Source: Oscillospiraceae bacterium
GTDB taxonomy: Bacteria > Bacillota > Clostridia > Oscillospirales > Acutalibacteraceae
Assembly (NCBI GenBank): GCA_022508705.1
Contig: JAFLUO010000024.1
Coordinates: 1-18,153 of the forward strand
Reading direction: 5' to 3'
DNA: 18,153 nucleotides
Both the position numbers and the translations under genes were made by a program. The notes beneath the pieces were generated by a model. It saw only the letters and a program-made list of their open reading frames with translations, was not told the origin of the DNA and did not search any database. Below, in pieces: positions 1-8,443 of the stretch (the stretch's first letter is position 1; every line of letters begins with the position of its first letter).

Positions 1-1
1 T

Positions 2-70
2 TTACTTCTTAAATTTAAAGAATCTGTCGGAAAAGAGCTTGACAACGACAGAATGTTACTTTCAGATTAA
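2..70 (+). CDS. C-terminal end of an unidentified plus-strand gene (partial)
   Basis: An open frame enters from the left edge and gives 22 codons ending in ...DNDRMLLSD before TAA at 68-70. The residues are hydrophilic (K/E/D rich) with no recognisable motif, so no function can be assigned. It is supported as a real gene end mainly by the hairpin terminator that begins about 10 nt after the stop and separates it from the convergent MATE gene. The frame could also be open by chance over such a short span. Confidence 0.4.
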   Translation, partial: LLLKFKESVGKELDNDRMLLSD

Positions 71-80
71 AGTTAAATAT

Positions 81-119
81 AAAAAGCCTCTGCGTTTTTA
101 GTAAACTTAGAGGCTTTTT
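81..119. terminator. Bidirectional intrinsic terminator between convergent genes
   Basis: An 11-bp perfect inverted repeat (aaaaagcctct at 81-91, agaggcttttt at 109-119) encloses a 17-nt loop. The stem is flanked by an A-run on one side and a T-run on the other, so it gives a U-tract in both directions. It sits between the plus-strand stop at 70 and the minus-strand MATE stop at 136, as expected for a shared convergent terminator. Confidence 0.8.
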
Positions 120-135
120 ATATTGTATTCTATTT

Positions 136-1506
136 TTATTGAACCGTTTCGGTAACGTCTTCCTTCGGTAAATGCTTAAAGAAATAAATTACAAAGGGTA
201 CTGAGATTATAAAGGTTATTACGTCCCCTACTGTTTGTGAAATTTCCACTCCCAAAAGTCCGTAGAGCTTCGTGAGAATAATAATTGTAGGGATAAAGGC
301 AAGTCCGCTTCTAAGAGTTGCTAATAATGTGGCGGATACATTTTTGCCTATGCTTTGGAACAGCATATTTGTGCAAACACAAATCGGCTGGAAGAAAAGT
401 GAAATCAATTGCACTCTTAATGCAAATGTGCCGATTCGTATAACCTCAGGGTCATCACGGAAAATTCCGACAAGCGCTCCTGAAATAAGCATTCCAATTA
501 CTGCAAGCACACCTAAGAATATTTCACCTGTAAAGAACGTAAAGAAAAATGCTTTTTTAACTCGTTTATATTTCTTTGCGCCGTAATTGAATGCCGCAAC
601 GGGCTGAAAGCCCTGACCGATACCAAGCCCTATGGCAAACACAAAGAAACAAATCTTATTAACTATTGTCATTGCGGCAATAGCAGGGTCTCCGTAAAAG
701 CCTGCGCAGGAATTGAGCACCATAGTGGCGATTGACGTAAGCCCTTGACGGACAAGGCTGGGAAGCCCCGTGAAAATTATATTGGAAACGACCGAAAGTT
801 TAAAAGTCACTTTTTTTATTTTGATTTTGCTGATTGTTTTACCTAATAAGAAAATGCTCAGCAAAATCGAAAAGCTTATTACCTGTGAAACGGCGGTGGC
901 AATACCTGCGCCGATTATTCCCATCTGGATTTTTGATATTAAAAGCCAGTCACCGAAAATATTTAATATTCCTCCCGTTACTAAGCCTATCATTGCAAGC
1001 GAGGCTTTGCCCTCATAACGCAAAATATTGTTAAGAACGAATGAAGCGCACATAAACGGAGCCGCTACAAGAATACACGCAGCATATTCTTTGGCATAAG
1101 GCAAAATTGTATCTGTACTGCCCAAAAGCCTCATTAACGGTGTTAAGAAAATAAGTCCGAATACCTCAATAAGTATACCGAAAATTGCGCATAGATAAAA
1201 TGAAGTTGATGCAATGCAAGTCGCCTGCTCCGTATCCTTTGCACCGAGTTTTCTTGAAATAACACTTCCGCCGCCGTGACCGAACATAAAGCCCACTGCC
1301 TGAATAATTGCCATAAGCCCGAAGACTATTCCGACTGCGCCCGAGGCGCTTGTGCCGATTTTCCCGACAAAATAAGTGTCTGCCATATTGTAAATGTTAG
1401 TAACAAGCATACTTACCGTAGTAGGGATTCCGAGCCGTATTACAAGCTTTGACACAGGCGTTGTCGTTAAATATTCATACTGTTTTTGTTCGTTTTGCTG
1501 TTTCAT
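136..1506 (-). CDS. MATE family multidrug/Na+-driven efflux transporter
   Basis: Predicted integral membrane protein of 456 residues, the normal size for the MATE family, which exports drugs or metabolites in exchange for Na+ or H+. The N-terminus shows the family pattern: TTTPVSKLVIRLGIPTTVSM, then NIYNMADTYFVGK, then the glycine-rich GHGGGSVISRKLGA. A second half-repeat contains QPVAAFNYGAKKYKRVKKAF. About twelve hydrophobic segments are visible. The start is placed at ATG 1506 (MKQQNEQKQYEY); a longer frame up to 1623 exists but would overlap the fhs 3' end and contains the fhs terminator. The upstream ribosome site (TTAGG about 10 nt before the ATG) is weak. The gene lies 24 nt downstream of the fhs terminator and no clear promoter was found, so it may depend on read-through. 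The substrate cannot be predicted. Confidence 0.88.
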   Translation of the reverse strand: MKQQNEQKQYEYLTTTPVSKLVIRLGIPTTVSMLVTNIYNMADTYFVGKIGTSASGAVGIVFGLMAIIQAVGFMFGHGGGSVISRKLGAKDTEQATCIASTSFYLCAIFGILIEVFGLIFLTPLMRLLGSTDTILPYAKEYAACILVAAPFMCASFVLNNILRYEGKASLAMIGLVTGGILNIFGDWLLISKIQMGIIGAGIATAVSQVISFSILLSIFLLGKTISKIKIKKVTFKLSVVSNIIFTGLPSLVRQGLTSIATMVLNSCAGFYGDPAIAAMTIVNKICFFVFAIGLGIGQGFQPVAAFNYGAKKYKRVKKAFFFTFFTGEIFLGVLAVIGMLISGALVGIFRDDPEVIRIGTFALRVQLISLFFQPICVCTNMLFQSIGKNVSATLLATLRSGLAFIPTIIILTKLYGLLGVEISQTVGDVITFIISVPFVIYFFKHLPKEDVTETVQ

Positions 1507-1533
1507 ATCTTCATAACCTAACTTTAAACATAT

Positions 1534-1560
1534 AAAAAGGGCGGAGCTAAAATGCCGCCC
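1534..1560 (-). terminator. Intrinsic terminator of the guaB-fhs operon
   Basis: On the minus strand GGGCGG and CCGCCC (1560-1555 and 1544-1539) form a six-base-pair GC stem, followed immediately by TTTTT (1538-1534). It lies 23 nt after the fhs stop and just before the MATE start at 1506, so it either ends the purine/folate transcript or limits read-through into MATE. Confidence 0.78.
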
Positions 1561-1582
1561 TCTTAAAATGTGACAAATTTTA

Positions 1583-3259
1583 TTAGAACAATCCAGAAAT
1601 TTTACCGTTCTCGTCAACGTCAATTTTTTCTGCCGCGGGAACTTTGGGAAGACCCGGCATTGTCATAATATCGCCCGTAAGAACTACCACAAAGCCTGCA
1701 CCTGCCGAAACCTTAACATTTTTAACCGTTACTGTAAAGTTTTCGGGAGCGCCCAGTTTAGTGGGGTCATCAGAAAAGCTGTACTGCGTTTTTGCAATAC
1801 AAACGGGGCATTTTCCGAAACCGAGTGATTCAAGCTGTGCTATCTGCTTTTTAGCGTTAGGCATGATATTTATGCCGTCACCGCCGTAGACTTTCTTAAC
1901 GACAGCCTCAATTTTTTCTGAAAGTGTCATATCGTCGCTGTAAGAGAATGTGAAATCTCCCTTCTCCTCTTCGCAAAGACGGACAACCTCACGCGCTAAC
2001 TCTTCGCCGCCTTTGCCGCCCTCTGCCCAAACAGTAGAAAGAACGGTATTAACACCCAGCTCACGGCACTTTTTGATAATGAAATCAATTTCAGCGTCAG
2101 TATCGGTCGGGAATCTATTCACTGCAACAACGCAGGGAAGCTTATAAACATTCTTTATATTTGAAACGTGGCGAAGAAGGTTCGGAATGCCCTTTTCAAG
2201 TGCTGTTAAATCCTCTGTGCCAAGCTCTTTCTTATCAAGTCCGCCGTGCATTTTAAGTGCTCTTACAGTTGCAACAACTACTACTGCATCAGGAGTAAGA
2301 CCTGCCATACGGCACTTAATGTCAAGGAATTTCTCTGCGCCTAAGTCTGCGCCGAAGCCTGCTTCTGTTACTGCATAGTCGCCCATTTTCATTGCCATTT
2401 TTGTGGCAATTACAGAGTTACAGCCGTGAGCAATATTAGCAAAAGGTCCGCCGTGAACGAATGCAGGAGTGCCCTCAAGTGTCTGAACAAGGTTTGGCTT
2501 TAAGGCATCCTTTAAAAGAGCTGTCATTGCGCCTACGGCATTGAGATCGCCTGCCGTTACGGGCTTGTCGTCATAAGTGTAGCCTACGATTATCTTTGAA
2601 AGTCTGTCTTTTAAATCTGTAATTGAATTTGCAAGGCAGAAAACAGCCATGATTTCAGATGCTACTGTAATGTCAAAACCGTCCTCTCTGGGTGTGCCGT
2701 TAGCCTTACCGCCGAGACCGTCCGTAATGAAACGAAGCTGTCTGTCGTTCATATCAACGCAGCGCTTCCAAGTGATTTTTCTTACATCAATTCCGAGCGC
2801 ATTTCCCTGCTGAATGTGATTGTCAAGCATAGCCGCAAGCAAATTGTTTGCCGCACCTATTGCGTGAAAGTCGCCTGTGAAATGAAGATTTATATCTTCC
2901 ATAGGAACTACCTGAGCATATCCGCCGCCTGCAGCTCCGCCTTTAACGCCGAAAACAGGACCGAGAGACGGCTCACGAAGAGCAACGACAACGTCTTTAC
3001 CTATTCTTTTAAGTCCGTCTGCCAAGCCTATGGTTGTAGTTGTTTTTCCCTCGCCTGCGGGAGTAGGAGTGATCGCTGTGACTAAAATGAGTTTGCCGTT
3101 TTCTTTTGTGCTTTCACGAAGAAGTGAAAGGTCGATCTTTGCCTTGTAATTGCCGTACTGTTCAAGATATTTTTCATCAACGTGAGCAGTCTCTGCAATT
3201 TCTTTGATGTGCTTCATTTTGCACTGCTGTGCAATTTCAATGTCGGTTAAATAAGCCAT
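1583..3259 (-). CDS. fhs: Formate--tetrahydrofolate ligase
   Basis: Cytosolic enzyme of 558 residues, typical length, catalysing formate + THF + ATP to 10-formyl-THF + ADP + Pi. It feeds purine formylation steps and C1 metabolism in anaerobes. The P-loop ITPTPAGEGKTTTTIGLADG is at about residues 63-82. The family signature EPSLGPVFGVKGGAAGGG is at about 96-113, followed by DINLHFTGDFHAI at about 122-134. The start at 3259 is supported by GGAGG 7 nt upstream of the ATG. It follows guaB after 27 nt with no terminator between them, so the two are probably one transcript. The pairing makes metabolic sense because 10-formyl-THF is consumed in making IMP, the GuaB substrate. An intrinsic terminator follows. 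Confidence 0.97.
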   Translation of the reverse strand: MAYLTDIEIAQQCKMKHIKEIAETAHVDEKYLEQYGNYKAKIDLSLLRESTKENGKLILVTAITPTPAGEGKTTTTIGLADGLKRIGKDVVVALREPSLGPVFGVKGGAAGGGYAQVVPMEDINLHFTGDFHAIGAANNLLAAMLDNHIQQGNALGIDVRKITWKRCVDMNDRQLRFITDGLGGKANGTPREDGFDITVASEIMAVFCLANSITDLKDRLSKIIVGYTYDDKPVTAGDLNAVGAMTALLKDALKPNLVQTLEGTPAFVHGGPFANIAHGCNSVIATKMAMKMGDYAVTEAGFGADLGAEKFLDIKCRMAGLTPDAVVVVATVRALKMHGGLDKKELGTEDLTALEKGIPNLLRHVSNIKNVYKLPCVVAVNRFPTDTDAEIDFIIKKCRELGVNTVLSTVWAEGGKGGEELAREVVRLCEEEKGDFTFSYSDDMTLSEKIEAVVKKVYGGDGINIMPNAKKQIAQLESLGFGKCPVCIAKTQYSFSDDPTKLGAPENFTVTVKNVKVSAGAGFVVVLTGDIMTMPGLPKVPAAEKIDVDENGKISGLF

Positions 3260-3286
3260 AGTTTACCTCCTGATATTCCTGATAAA

Positions 3287-4792
3287 TTATTTTACAGTGG
3301 GGGTTGTGTCCTTTTGAATAACGTCGTGTGCGCCGCCTTCAACAATGCTTGTTGCGGAAACGAGCGTAAGCTTTGCTTTTTGCTGAAGCTCGGGGATTGA
3401 CATTGCACCGCAGTTACACATGGTTGATTTTACCTTGCTAAGTGACAGTGCAACATTGTCTTTAAGTGTACCTGCATAAGGAACGTAAGAGTCAACGCCC
3501 TCTTCAAAGGAAAGCTTTTTGTCACCGCCAAGGTCATATCTCTGCCAATTGCGTGCTCTAGCACTGCCTTCGCCCCAATACTCTTTGTAATATGTGCCGT
3601 TAATGCTTACTTTGTTTGACGGGCTTTCATCAAAGCGTGCAAAATATCTGCCAAGCATTATGAAATCCGCACCCATTGCAAGTGCCAACGTGATATGATG
3701 GTCATAAACTATACCGCCGTCTGAGCAAACGGGAATGTAAACGCCTGTTTCTTTAAAGTATTCATCTCTTGCTTTGCAAACCTCGATAAGAGCGGTAGCT
3801 TGTCCTCTGCCGATACCCTTTGTCTCTCTTGTTATACAAATTGAGCCGCCGCCGATACCGACCTTAATAAAGTCTGCGCCGCAATCAGCAAGGAAACGGA
3901 AACCGTCAGCGTCAACTACGTTGCCTGCGCCGACTTTGACTGTATCTCCGTAATTTTCTCTTATCCATTCAATTGTCAGCTTCTGCCACTCTGAAAATCC
4001 TTCTGAAGAGTCAATGCAAAGAACGTCTGCTCCTGCATCTATCAGAGCGGGAACACGGACTGCATAGTCCCTTGTGTTGATACCTGCACCGACAATATAA
4101 CGTTTATGAGCATCGAGAAGTTCGTTTGGATTTTGCTTATGTGAATCATAGTCCTTGCGGAAAACCATATAGCAAAGCTTGCCGTCGTCGGAAATAATTG
4201 GAAGAGAATTAAGCTTGTGATCCCAAATAATGTCGTTAGCCTCTTTTAAAGTTGTGCCTTCCTTAGCCCAGATAAGCTTATCAAAGGGAGTCATAAATTC
4301 GCTGACGGGAACATCAGGACTCATTCTGCTGACTCTGTAATCACGGCTCGTAACTATGCCTAGAAGCTTGCCGTCCTGCGTGCCGTCTTCAGTTACAGCT
4401 ATTGTTGAGTGACCTGTTTTCTTTGTAAGCTCAACAATATCGCCCAGTGTGTCATCGGGTTTAACATTTGAATCACTCTTAACAAAGCCTGCTTTGTAAG
4501 ATTTAGCACGGGCTACCATTGCCGCTTCATCTTCAACTGACTGTGAGCCGTAAATAAACGAAACACCGCCTTCAGTTGCAAGCGCCACTGCAAGCCTGTC
4601 ACCCGAAACCGCCTGCATAATAGCAGAAACGAGGGGAATGTTCATTGTGATTGCAGATTCTTCGCCTTTTTTGAATTTTACGAGAGGCGTTTTAAGTGAT
4701 ACATTTGCAGGAATACACGAACTGTCTGAATACCCTGGAATCAAAAGGTATTCGTTAAAGGTATGGGATGGTTCGTTGATAAATGTTGCCAT
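3287..4792 (-). CDS. guaB: IMP dehydrogenase (Tritrichomonas-like subtype)
   Basis: Catalyses IMP + NAD+ + H2O to XMP + NADH, the committed step of GMP synthesis; cytosolic tetramer. The 501-residue protein has a TIM barrel interrupted by a CBS pair at roughly residues 105-225. Catalytic Cys319 lies in GIGGGSICITRETKGIG, Asp261 in VLCIDSSEGFSEWQ, and the Arg418-Tyr419 flap in RARNWQRYDLGG. From recalled sequence, these positions and most of the chain match the Tritrichomonas foetus enzyme far better than the common bacterial type, whose loop reads GIGPGSICTTR. The ATG at 4792 follows a strong TAAGGAGG site. A consensus-like promoter lies at 4832-4860, and fhs follows in the same operon. No purine riboswitch motif was found in the short leader. 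Confidence 0.96.
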   Translation of the reverse strand: MATFINEPSHTFNEYLLIPGYSDSSCIPANVSLKTPLVKFKKGEESAITMNIPLVSAIMQAVSGDRLAVALATEGGVSFIYGSQSVEDEAAMVARAKSYKAGFVKSDSNVKPDDTLGDIVELTKKTGHSTIAVTEDGTQDGKLLGIVTSRDYRVSRMSPDVPVSEFMTPFDKLIWAKEGTTLKEANDIIWDHKLNSLPIISDDGKLCYMVFRKDYDSHKQNPNELLDAHKRYIVGAGINTRDYAVRVPALIDAGADVLCIDSSEGFSEWQKLTIEWIRENYGDTVKVGAGNVVDADGFRFLADCGADFIKVGIGGGSICITRETKGIGRGQATALIEVCKARDEYFKETGVYIPVCSDGGIVYDHHITLALAMGADFIMLGRYFARFDESPSNKVSINGTYYKEYWGEGSARARNWQRYDLGGDKKLSFEEGVDSYVPYAGTLKDNVALSLSKVKSTMCNCGAMSIPELQQKAKLTLVSATSIVEGGAHDVIQKDTTPTVK

Positions 4793-4831
4793 GTTTTCTC
4801 CTCCTTAATACACATAAGATAATTTATGTAT

Positions 4832-4860
4832 AGTATATCATAACAAAGGCGGTTTGTGAA
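4832..4860 (-). promoter_or_regulatory. SigA-type promoter for guaB-fhs
   Basis: On the minus strand TTCACA (4860-4855) is separated by exactly 17 nt from TATACT (4837-4832), each one mismatch from consensus. The expected transcription start is about 35 nt upstream of the guaB ATG, leaving room only for a ribosome binding site and not for a riboswitch. Confidence 0.72.
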
Positions 4861-4936
4861 ATAGGATTTTACAAAATTCTTCAAAATTCATACACAAAAA
4901 AGGGGGAATTTTTCAGAGACTTTTTGTTAAGGCTGA

Positions 4937-6697
4937 CTATTGAGCGTCTAAATCACGGAATTGCAGTTTATAAAGGTCTGCATACATTCCGTTTTGTGAC
5001 ATCAGCTTTTCGTGAGTTCCCTGCTCCTTTATTTTTCCGTCTGCAACCACAGCAATTCTGTCTGCATTTTTTATGGTTGAAAGTCTGTGCGCTACGACCA
5101 AGGTTGTTCTGCCCTTGCAAAGATTATCAAGGGATTGCTGAATTAAAATCTCCGTGGTATTGTCAAGGGCGCTCGTTGCTTCGTCAAGAATTAAAATCGG
5201 CGGATTTTTAAGGAACACCCGTGCAATTGAAAGGCGCTGTTTTTGCCCTCCCGAAAGACGCACTCCCCGCTCGCCGATAACCGTGTCATAACCGTTTGGC
5301 AAAGACATAATATAATCGTGAATGCTTGCCATTTTTGCGGCTTCAATGACTTCTTCGTCTGTTGCATCGAGTCGTCCGTAAAGAATATTATCTTTTACTG
5401 AGGCGTTGAACAGGTAAATATCCTGCTGAACAATACCTATATTTCTTCTGAGGGATGCGCGGGTGAGTGTGCTTATCTCTTTACCGTCAATTAGAATTTC
5501 ACCGTCTTCAATATCATAAAAATGCGGTATTAAATGGCAAATTGTTGTTTTGCCGCCCCCTGACGGGCCCACAAGGGCAAATTTTTCGCCCTTTTCCACA
5601 ACAAAGCTCACATTGTCTAAAACTTCATTTTCGCCGTCGTAAGCATAGGTTACATTTTTAAATTCAATTCGGCCTGAAAGAACGCCTGCATCTGTTGCAT
5701 TTTCGCTGTCCTCTTCAACTTTTTCATCCATAATGTCAATAAATCTTTCAAAGCCAGTAACACCGTTTTGATACTGCTCCATAAAGCCTATTAAATTGAG
5801 AACTGGATAGACGAACATATTGATTGAGATAATAAATGCGGAATAATCGCCCAAATTTATTTTGCCTTTATACAAAAACAAACCGCCGGCAATAAGCACA
5901 ATTACATTGAAAATGTCTGTAACAAAAGTGTTTCCCGAATGGAACTGACCCATTGCCTTGTAGGCATCTTTCCTTGCCCTTACGAATTTTTTGTTGCCTA
6001 TCTCAAACTTTTTTCTTTCTTCTTCGGAATTGTTAAAGGATTTAGTCACTCTTATACCCGAAATACTGCTTTCAAGAGAGGCATTTATTTCGGCAGTTGA
6101 GGTTCGGCTTTCCATAAAAGCATTGCGCATTTTTTTGCGAAGCTTTGCTGAAATTATTACCAAAAACGGCACGCATACGAAAGATATCAGTGCAAGATAA
6201 ATGTTAATAGTACTCAAATATGTGAATGCAATAATAACGGAAACAGTAGAAATAATGAGGTTTTCAGGTCCGTGGTGCGCAAGCTCAGAAATATCCATTA
6301 AATCGTTTGTCATTCTTGACATTATTTTTCCCGTTTCGTTGTTATCGAAAAAGCTGAACGGCAGTTTTTCAAGCTTATTAAACATATCTGAACGCATTTG
6401 CGCCTGCATTCTTACGCCCATTATGTGACCGTAATACTGAACAAAGAAATTCAGCAGCATTTTCACAAAATAAATACCCAAAAGAACTGCCCCGAAAACC
6501 ACAACAAGCTTGTAATTTCTGTTTGGAATAAGATCGTTGAGCATTTTACGGGTAATGATGGGATAAATTATTCCAATCAGCGACAAAAGCATTGACGAAG
6601 CCATATCTGCGCAAAATATTTTTCTGTGGGGTCTGTAATAATATAAAAATCTTCTGAATAAATGCTTTTTTTCTTTCAACTTTTTCTTCATCTCCAT
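4937..6697 (-). CDS. ABC transporter, fused permease and ATPase (exporter half-transporter)
   Basis: The 586-residue protein has an N-terminal type-I exporter membrane domain (roughly residues 25-320, about six membrane spans) and a C-terminal nucleotide-binding domain (about 343-580). Visible motifs are Walker A GPSGGGKTT (377-385), Q-loop VQQD (about 423-426), signature LSGGQ (481-485), Walker B ILILDEATSALD (501-512) and H-loop His537 in AHRLST. It would work as a dimer exporting a drug, lipid or peptide; the substrate is not predictable. It stands alone with its own promoter (6717-6745). The start at 6697 lacks a clear Shine-Dalgarno and lies only ~13 nt after the predicted transcription start; a second ATG at 6691 is the alternative. 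No obvious terminator follows before the guaB promoter. Confidence 0.93.
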   Translation of the reverse strand: MEMKKKLKEKKHLFRRFLYYYRPHRKIFCADMASSMLLSLIGIIYPIITRKMLNDLIPNRNYKLVVVFGAVLLGIYFVKMLLNFFVQYYGHIMGVRMQAQMRSDMFNKLEKLPFSFFDNNETGKIMSRMTNDLMDISELAHHGPENLIISTVSVIIAFTYLSTINIYLALISFVCVPFLVIISAKLRKKMRNAFMESRTSTAEINASLESSISGIRVTKSFNNSEEERKKFEIGNKKFVRARKDAYKAMGQFHSGNTFVTDIFNVIVLIAGGLFLYKGKINLGDYSAFIISINMFVYPVLNLIGFMEQYQNGVTGFERFIDIMDEKVEEDSENATDAGVLSGRIEFKNVTYAYDGENEVLDNVSFVVEKGEKFALVGPSGGGKTTICHLIPHFYDIEDGEILIDGKEISTLTRASLRRNIGIVQQDIYLFNASVKDNILYGRLDATDEEVIEAAKMASIHDYIMSLPNGYDTVIGERGVRLSGGQKQRLSIARVFLKNPPILILDEATSALDNTTEILIQQSLDNLCKGRTTLVVAHRLSTIKNADRIAVVADGKIKEQGTHEKLMSQNGMYADLYKLQFRDLDAQ

Positions 6698-6716
6698 TTA
6701 TTTTTGCTATACATAA

Positions 6717-6745
6717 ATTTTAACATATTTTATATTCTTTAACAA
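6717..6745 (-). promoter_or_regulatory. SigA-type promoter for the ABC exporter gene
   Basis: On the minus strand TTGTTA (6745-6740), a 17-nt spacer and TAAAAT (6722-6717). It lies between the ilvE terminator and the ABC transporter start and predicts a very short 5' untranslated region. Confidence 0.6.
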
Positions 6746-6778
6746 GAAAAAATCAATAAAGCAAAGGTATTTGCATAC

Positions 6779-6805
6779 AAAAAATGGCGGAGATTTTTCT
6801 CCGCC
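6779..6805 (-). terminator. Intrinsic terminator ending the VOR-ilvE operon
   Basis: On the minus strand GGCGGAG (6805-6799), loop AAAAAT and CTCCGCC (6792-6786) form a perfect 7-bp stem, followed by A then a six-T run (6784-6779). It begins about 20 nt after the ilvE stop. Confidence 0.88.
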
Positions 6806-6826
6806 CTTAAACTATTTTGAAACGAG

Positions 6827-7891
6827 TTAGTCAATCGGTACAATCCAGCCGTAGGTGTCCTCAATTTTGCCCCACTGAATACCTGTAAGGGTATCGTAAA
6901 GGTGCTGAGTAACCTCGCCGATTTTTCCGTCGTTTACGGTATAAATCATATCCTTGTAGCAAAGCTCGCCGATAGGTGAAACAACTGCCGCCGTGCCTGT
7001 GCCCCAAGCCTCTTCGAGAGTGCCGTTCTGCATGGCTTCTGCTAACTCGTCAACAGAAATTCTTCTTTCAACAACCTTGTAGCCTTCGTGTCTTAAAACT
7101 TCAAGGCAGGATTTTCTTGTAATGCCGGGAAGAATTGAGCCTGTAAGCATGGGAGCCACAACCTCACCGTTGATTTTGAACATAACATTCATAGCGCCTA
7201 CTTCTTCAATATATTTTCTTTCAACGCCGTCAAGCCAAAGCACCTGTGAATAGCCCTTCTTCTCTGCTCGCTCGCCTGCTCTGTTAGATGCGGCATAGTT
7301 ACCGCCGCATTTTGCCTCGCCTGTGCCGCCGACTACTGCACGAACATCCTCAGACTCAATCATAATCTTAACGGGGTTAATACCCTCTTTATAATATGAG
7401 CCAACGGGTGAAGCAATAATCATAAATGTTGCATTGTGAACAGCATGAACGCCCAAAGACTCATCATTGCCTATCATAAACGGGCGAATATAAAGTGATG
7501 TGCCCTCGGCACTCGGTGTCCAATCCTTTTCAATCTCAACAAACTTTGTGTAAATTTCCAAAGCCAAATCCTCAGGAATTGTGGGAAGGCAAAGACGGTC
7601 TGCCGAATTGTTCATACGGCGGATATTTTCAATAGGTCTGAAAAGCTGAACCTTGCCGTCTGCGCGCCTATATGCTTTGAGTCCCTCAAAAATTTCAGAA
7701 CCGTAATGAAGGCAGGTTGAAGCGGGGTGAATTGAAAGATAACCAAAGGGAACTATTCTGGCATCATGCCAGCCTGTGTCTATATTCCAATCCATAACGA
7801 ACATATAGTCTGTAAAAATTTTACCGAAACCGAGAGTAGCAGGATCGGGTTTTGCTTTTAATGTGTCTGCTTTTATAAATTTGATTTCCAT
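6827..7891 (-). CDS. ilvE: Branched-chain-amino-acid aminotransferase (type II)
   Basis: PLP enzyme of 354 residues exchanging amino groups between glutamate and the 2-oxoacids of Val, Leu and Ile. The PLP lysine is in VGGTGEAKCGGNYAAS (Lys194 from the chosen start). Family landmarks include HYGSEIFEGLKAYR, LYIRPFMIG and the EEVGAMNVMF / GSILPGITRKS segments that hold the cofactor phosphate. The start is set at ATG 7891 because AAAGGAG lies 8 nt upstream; a longer frame to 7924 would overlap the upstream oxidoreductase gene. It is the last gene of the oxidoreductase operon, 13 nt after the gamma subunit. This placement suggests that IlvE aminates the 2-oxoacids that the oxidoreductase makes or consumes. 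Confidence 0.95.
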   Translation of the reverse strand: MEIKFIKADTLKAKPDPATLGFGKIFTDYMFVMDWNIDTGWHDARIVPFGYLSIHPASTCLHYGSEIFEGLKAYRRADGKVQLFRPIENIRRMNNSADRLCLPTIPEDLALEIYTKFVEIEKDWTPSAEGTSLYIRPFMIGNDESLGVHAVHNATFMIIASPVGSYYKEGINPVKIMIESEDVRAVVGGTGEAKCGGNYAASNRAGERAEKKGYSQVLWLDGVERKYIEEVGAMNVMFKINGEVVAPMLTGSILPGITRKSCLEVLRHEGYKVVERRISVDELAEAMQNGTLEEAWGTGTAAVVSPIGELCYKDMIYTVNDGKIGEVTQHLYDTLTGIQWGKIEDTYGWIVPID

Positions 7892-7904
7892 AGTCAATTC
7901 TCCT

Positions 7905-8441
7905 TTATTCGTAATCTGCGCCAAGCTGCATTGCTTTAAGGTTTACCTCAAGCATATCTGCACGCTTTGCTGAAATAACCTTTCCCAGTGTTGCACGAAC
8001 TGATGCTTCATCAAAATCGCCCAGCACTTTAAGAACTTTACCGATAATTATCATATTGGCAAGAGTGGGCATTCCGTTTTCGCTTGCAAGTCTTGTTGCA
8101 GGAATATAATAAACAGTAACGTCGTCACGGTTTACCTGTCTTTCGATAAGAGTTGAATCTGCAAAGATAACTCCGCCGGGAGCAACTGAGCTTTCATATC
8201 TGTCAAGTGACGGCAAATTCATTGCTATGAGCATATCGGGCTTTGAAACTATGGGCGAGCCTACGGGTTCATCGCTTACGATTACTGAACAGGAAGCTGT
8301 ACCGCCGCGCATTTCAGGTCCGTATGACGGAAGCCATGAAACCTGCTTATCATCAATAAGACCTTTGTAGGCAAGGAATTTACCTGCGAACAGAATACCC
8401 TGCCCGCCGAAGCCTGAAAATAAGAATTGCTTTGTACTCAT
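7905..8441 (-). CDS. 2-oxoacid:ferredoxin oxidoreductase, gamma subunit (VOR/KOR type)
   Basis: The 178-residue protein is the gamma (catalytic-domain III) subunit of the CoA-acylating 2-oxoacid:ferredoxin oxidoreductases. The diagnostic N-terminus FSGFGGQGILFAGKFLA (about 8-24) is followed by SYGPEMRGGTASCSVIVSDE (about 39-58) and the PDMLIAMN core. The subunit contributes to CoA binding in the family. It starts 2 nt after the beta gene stop, so translation is probably coupled, and it is followed by ilvE. Substrate specificity (branched-chain, 2-oxoglutarate or arylpyruvate) cannot be settled from this subunit; the operon partners favour branched-chain 2-oxoacids. Confidence 0.92.
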   Translation of the reverse strand: MSTKQFLFSGFGGQGILFAGKFLAYKGLIDDKQVSWLPSYGPEMRGGTASCSVIVSDEPVGSPIVSKPDMLIAMNLPSLDRYESSVAPGGVIFADSTLIERQVNRDDVTVYYIPATRLASENGMPTLANMIIIGKVLKVLGDFDEASVRATLGKVISAKRADMLEVNLKAMQLGADYE

Positions 8442-8443
8442 AA

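Noticed and set aside
4793..4936. Possible purine (or other) riboswitch ahead of guaB
   Set aside because: The promoter leaves only a ~35-nt leader and no aptamer core was visible.
7892..7924. Earlier start for ilvE
   Set aside because: It would overlap the oxidoreductase gamma gene, and the ATG at 7891 has AAAGGAG at good spacing.
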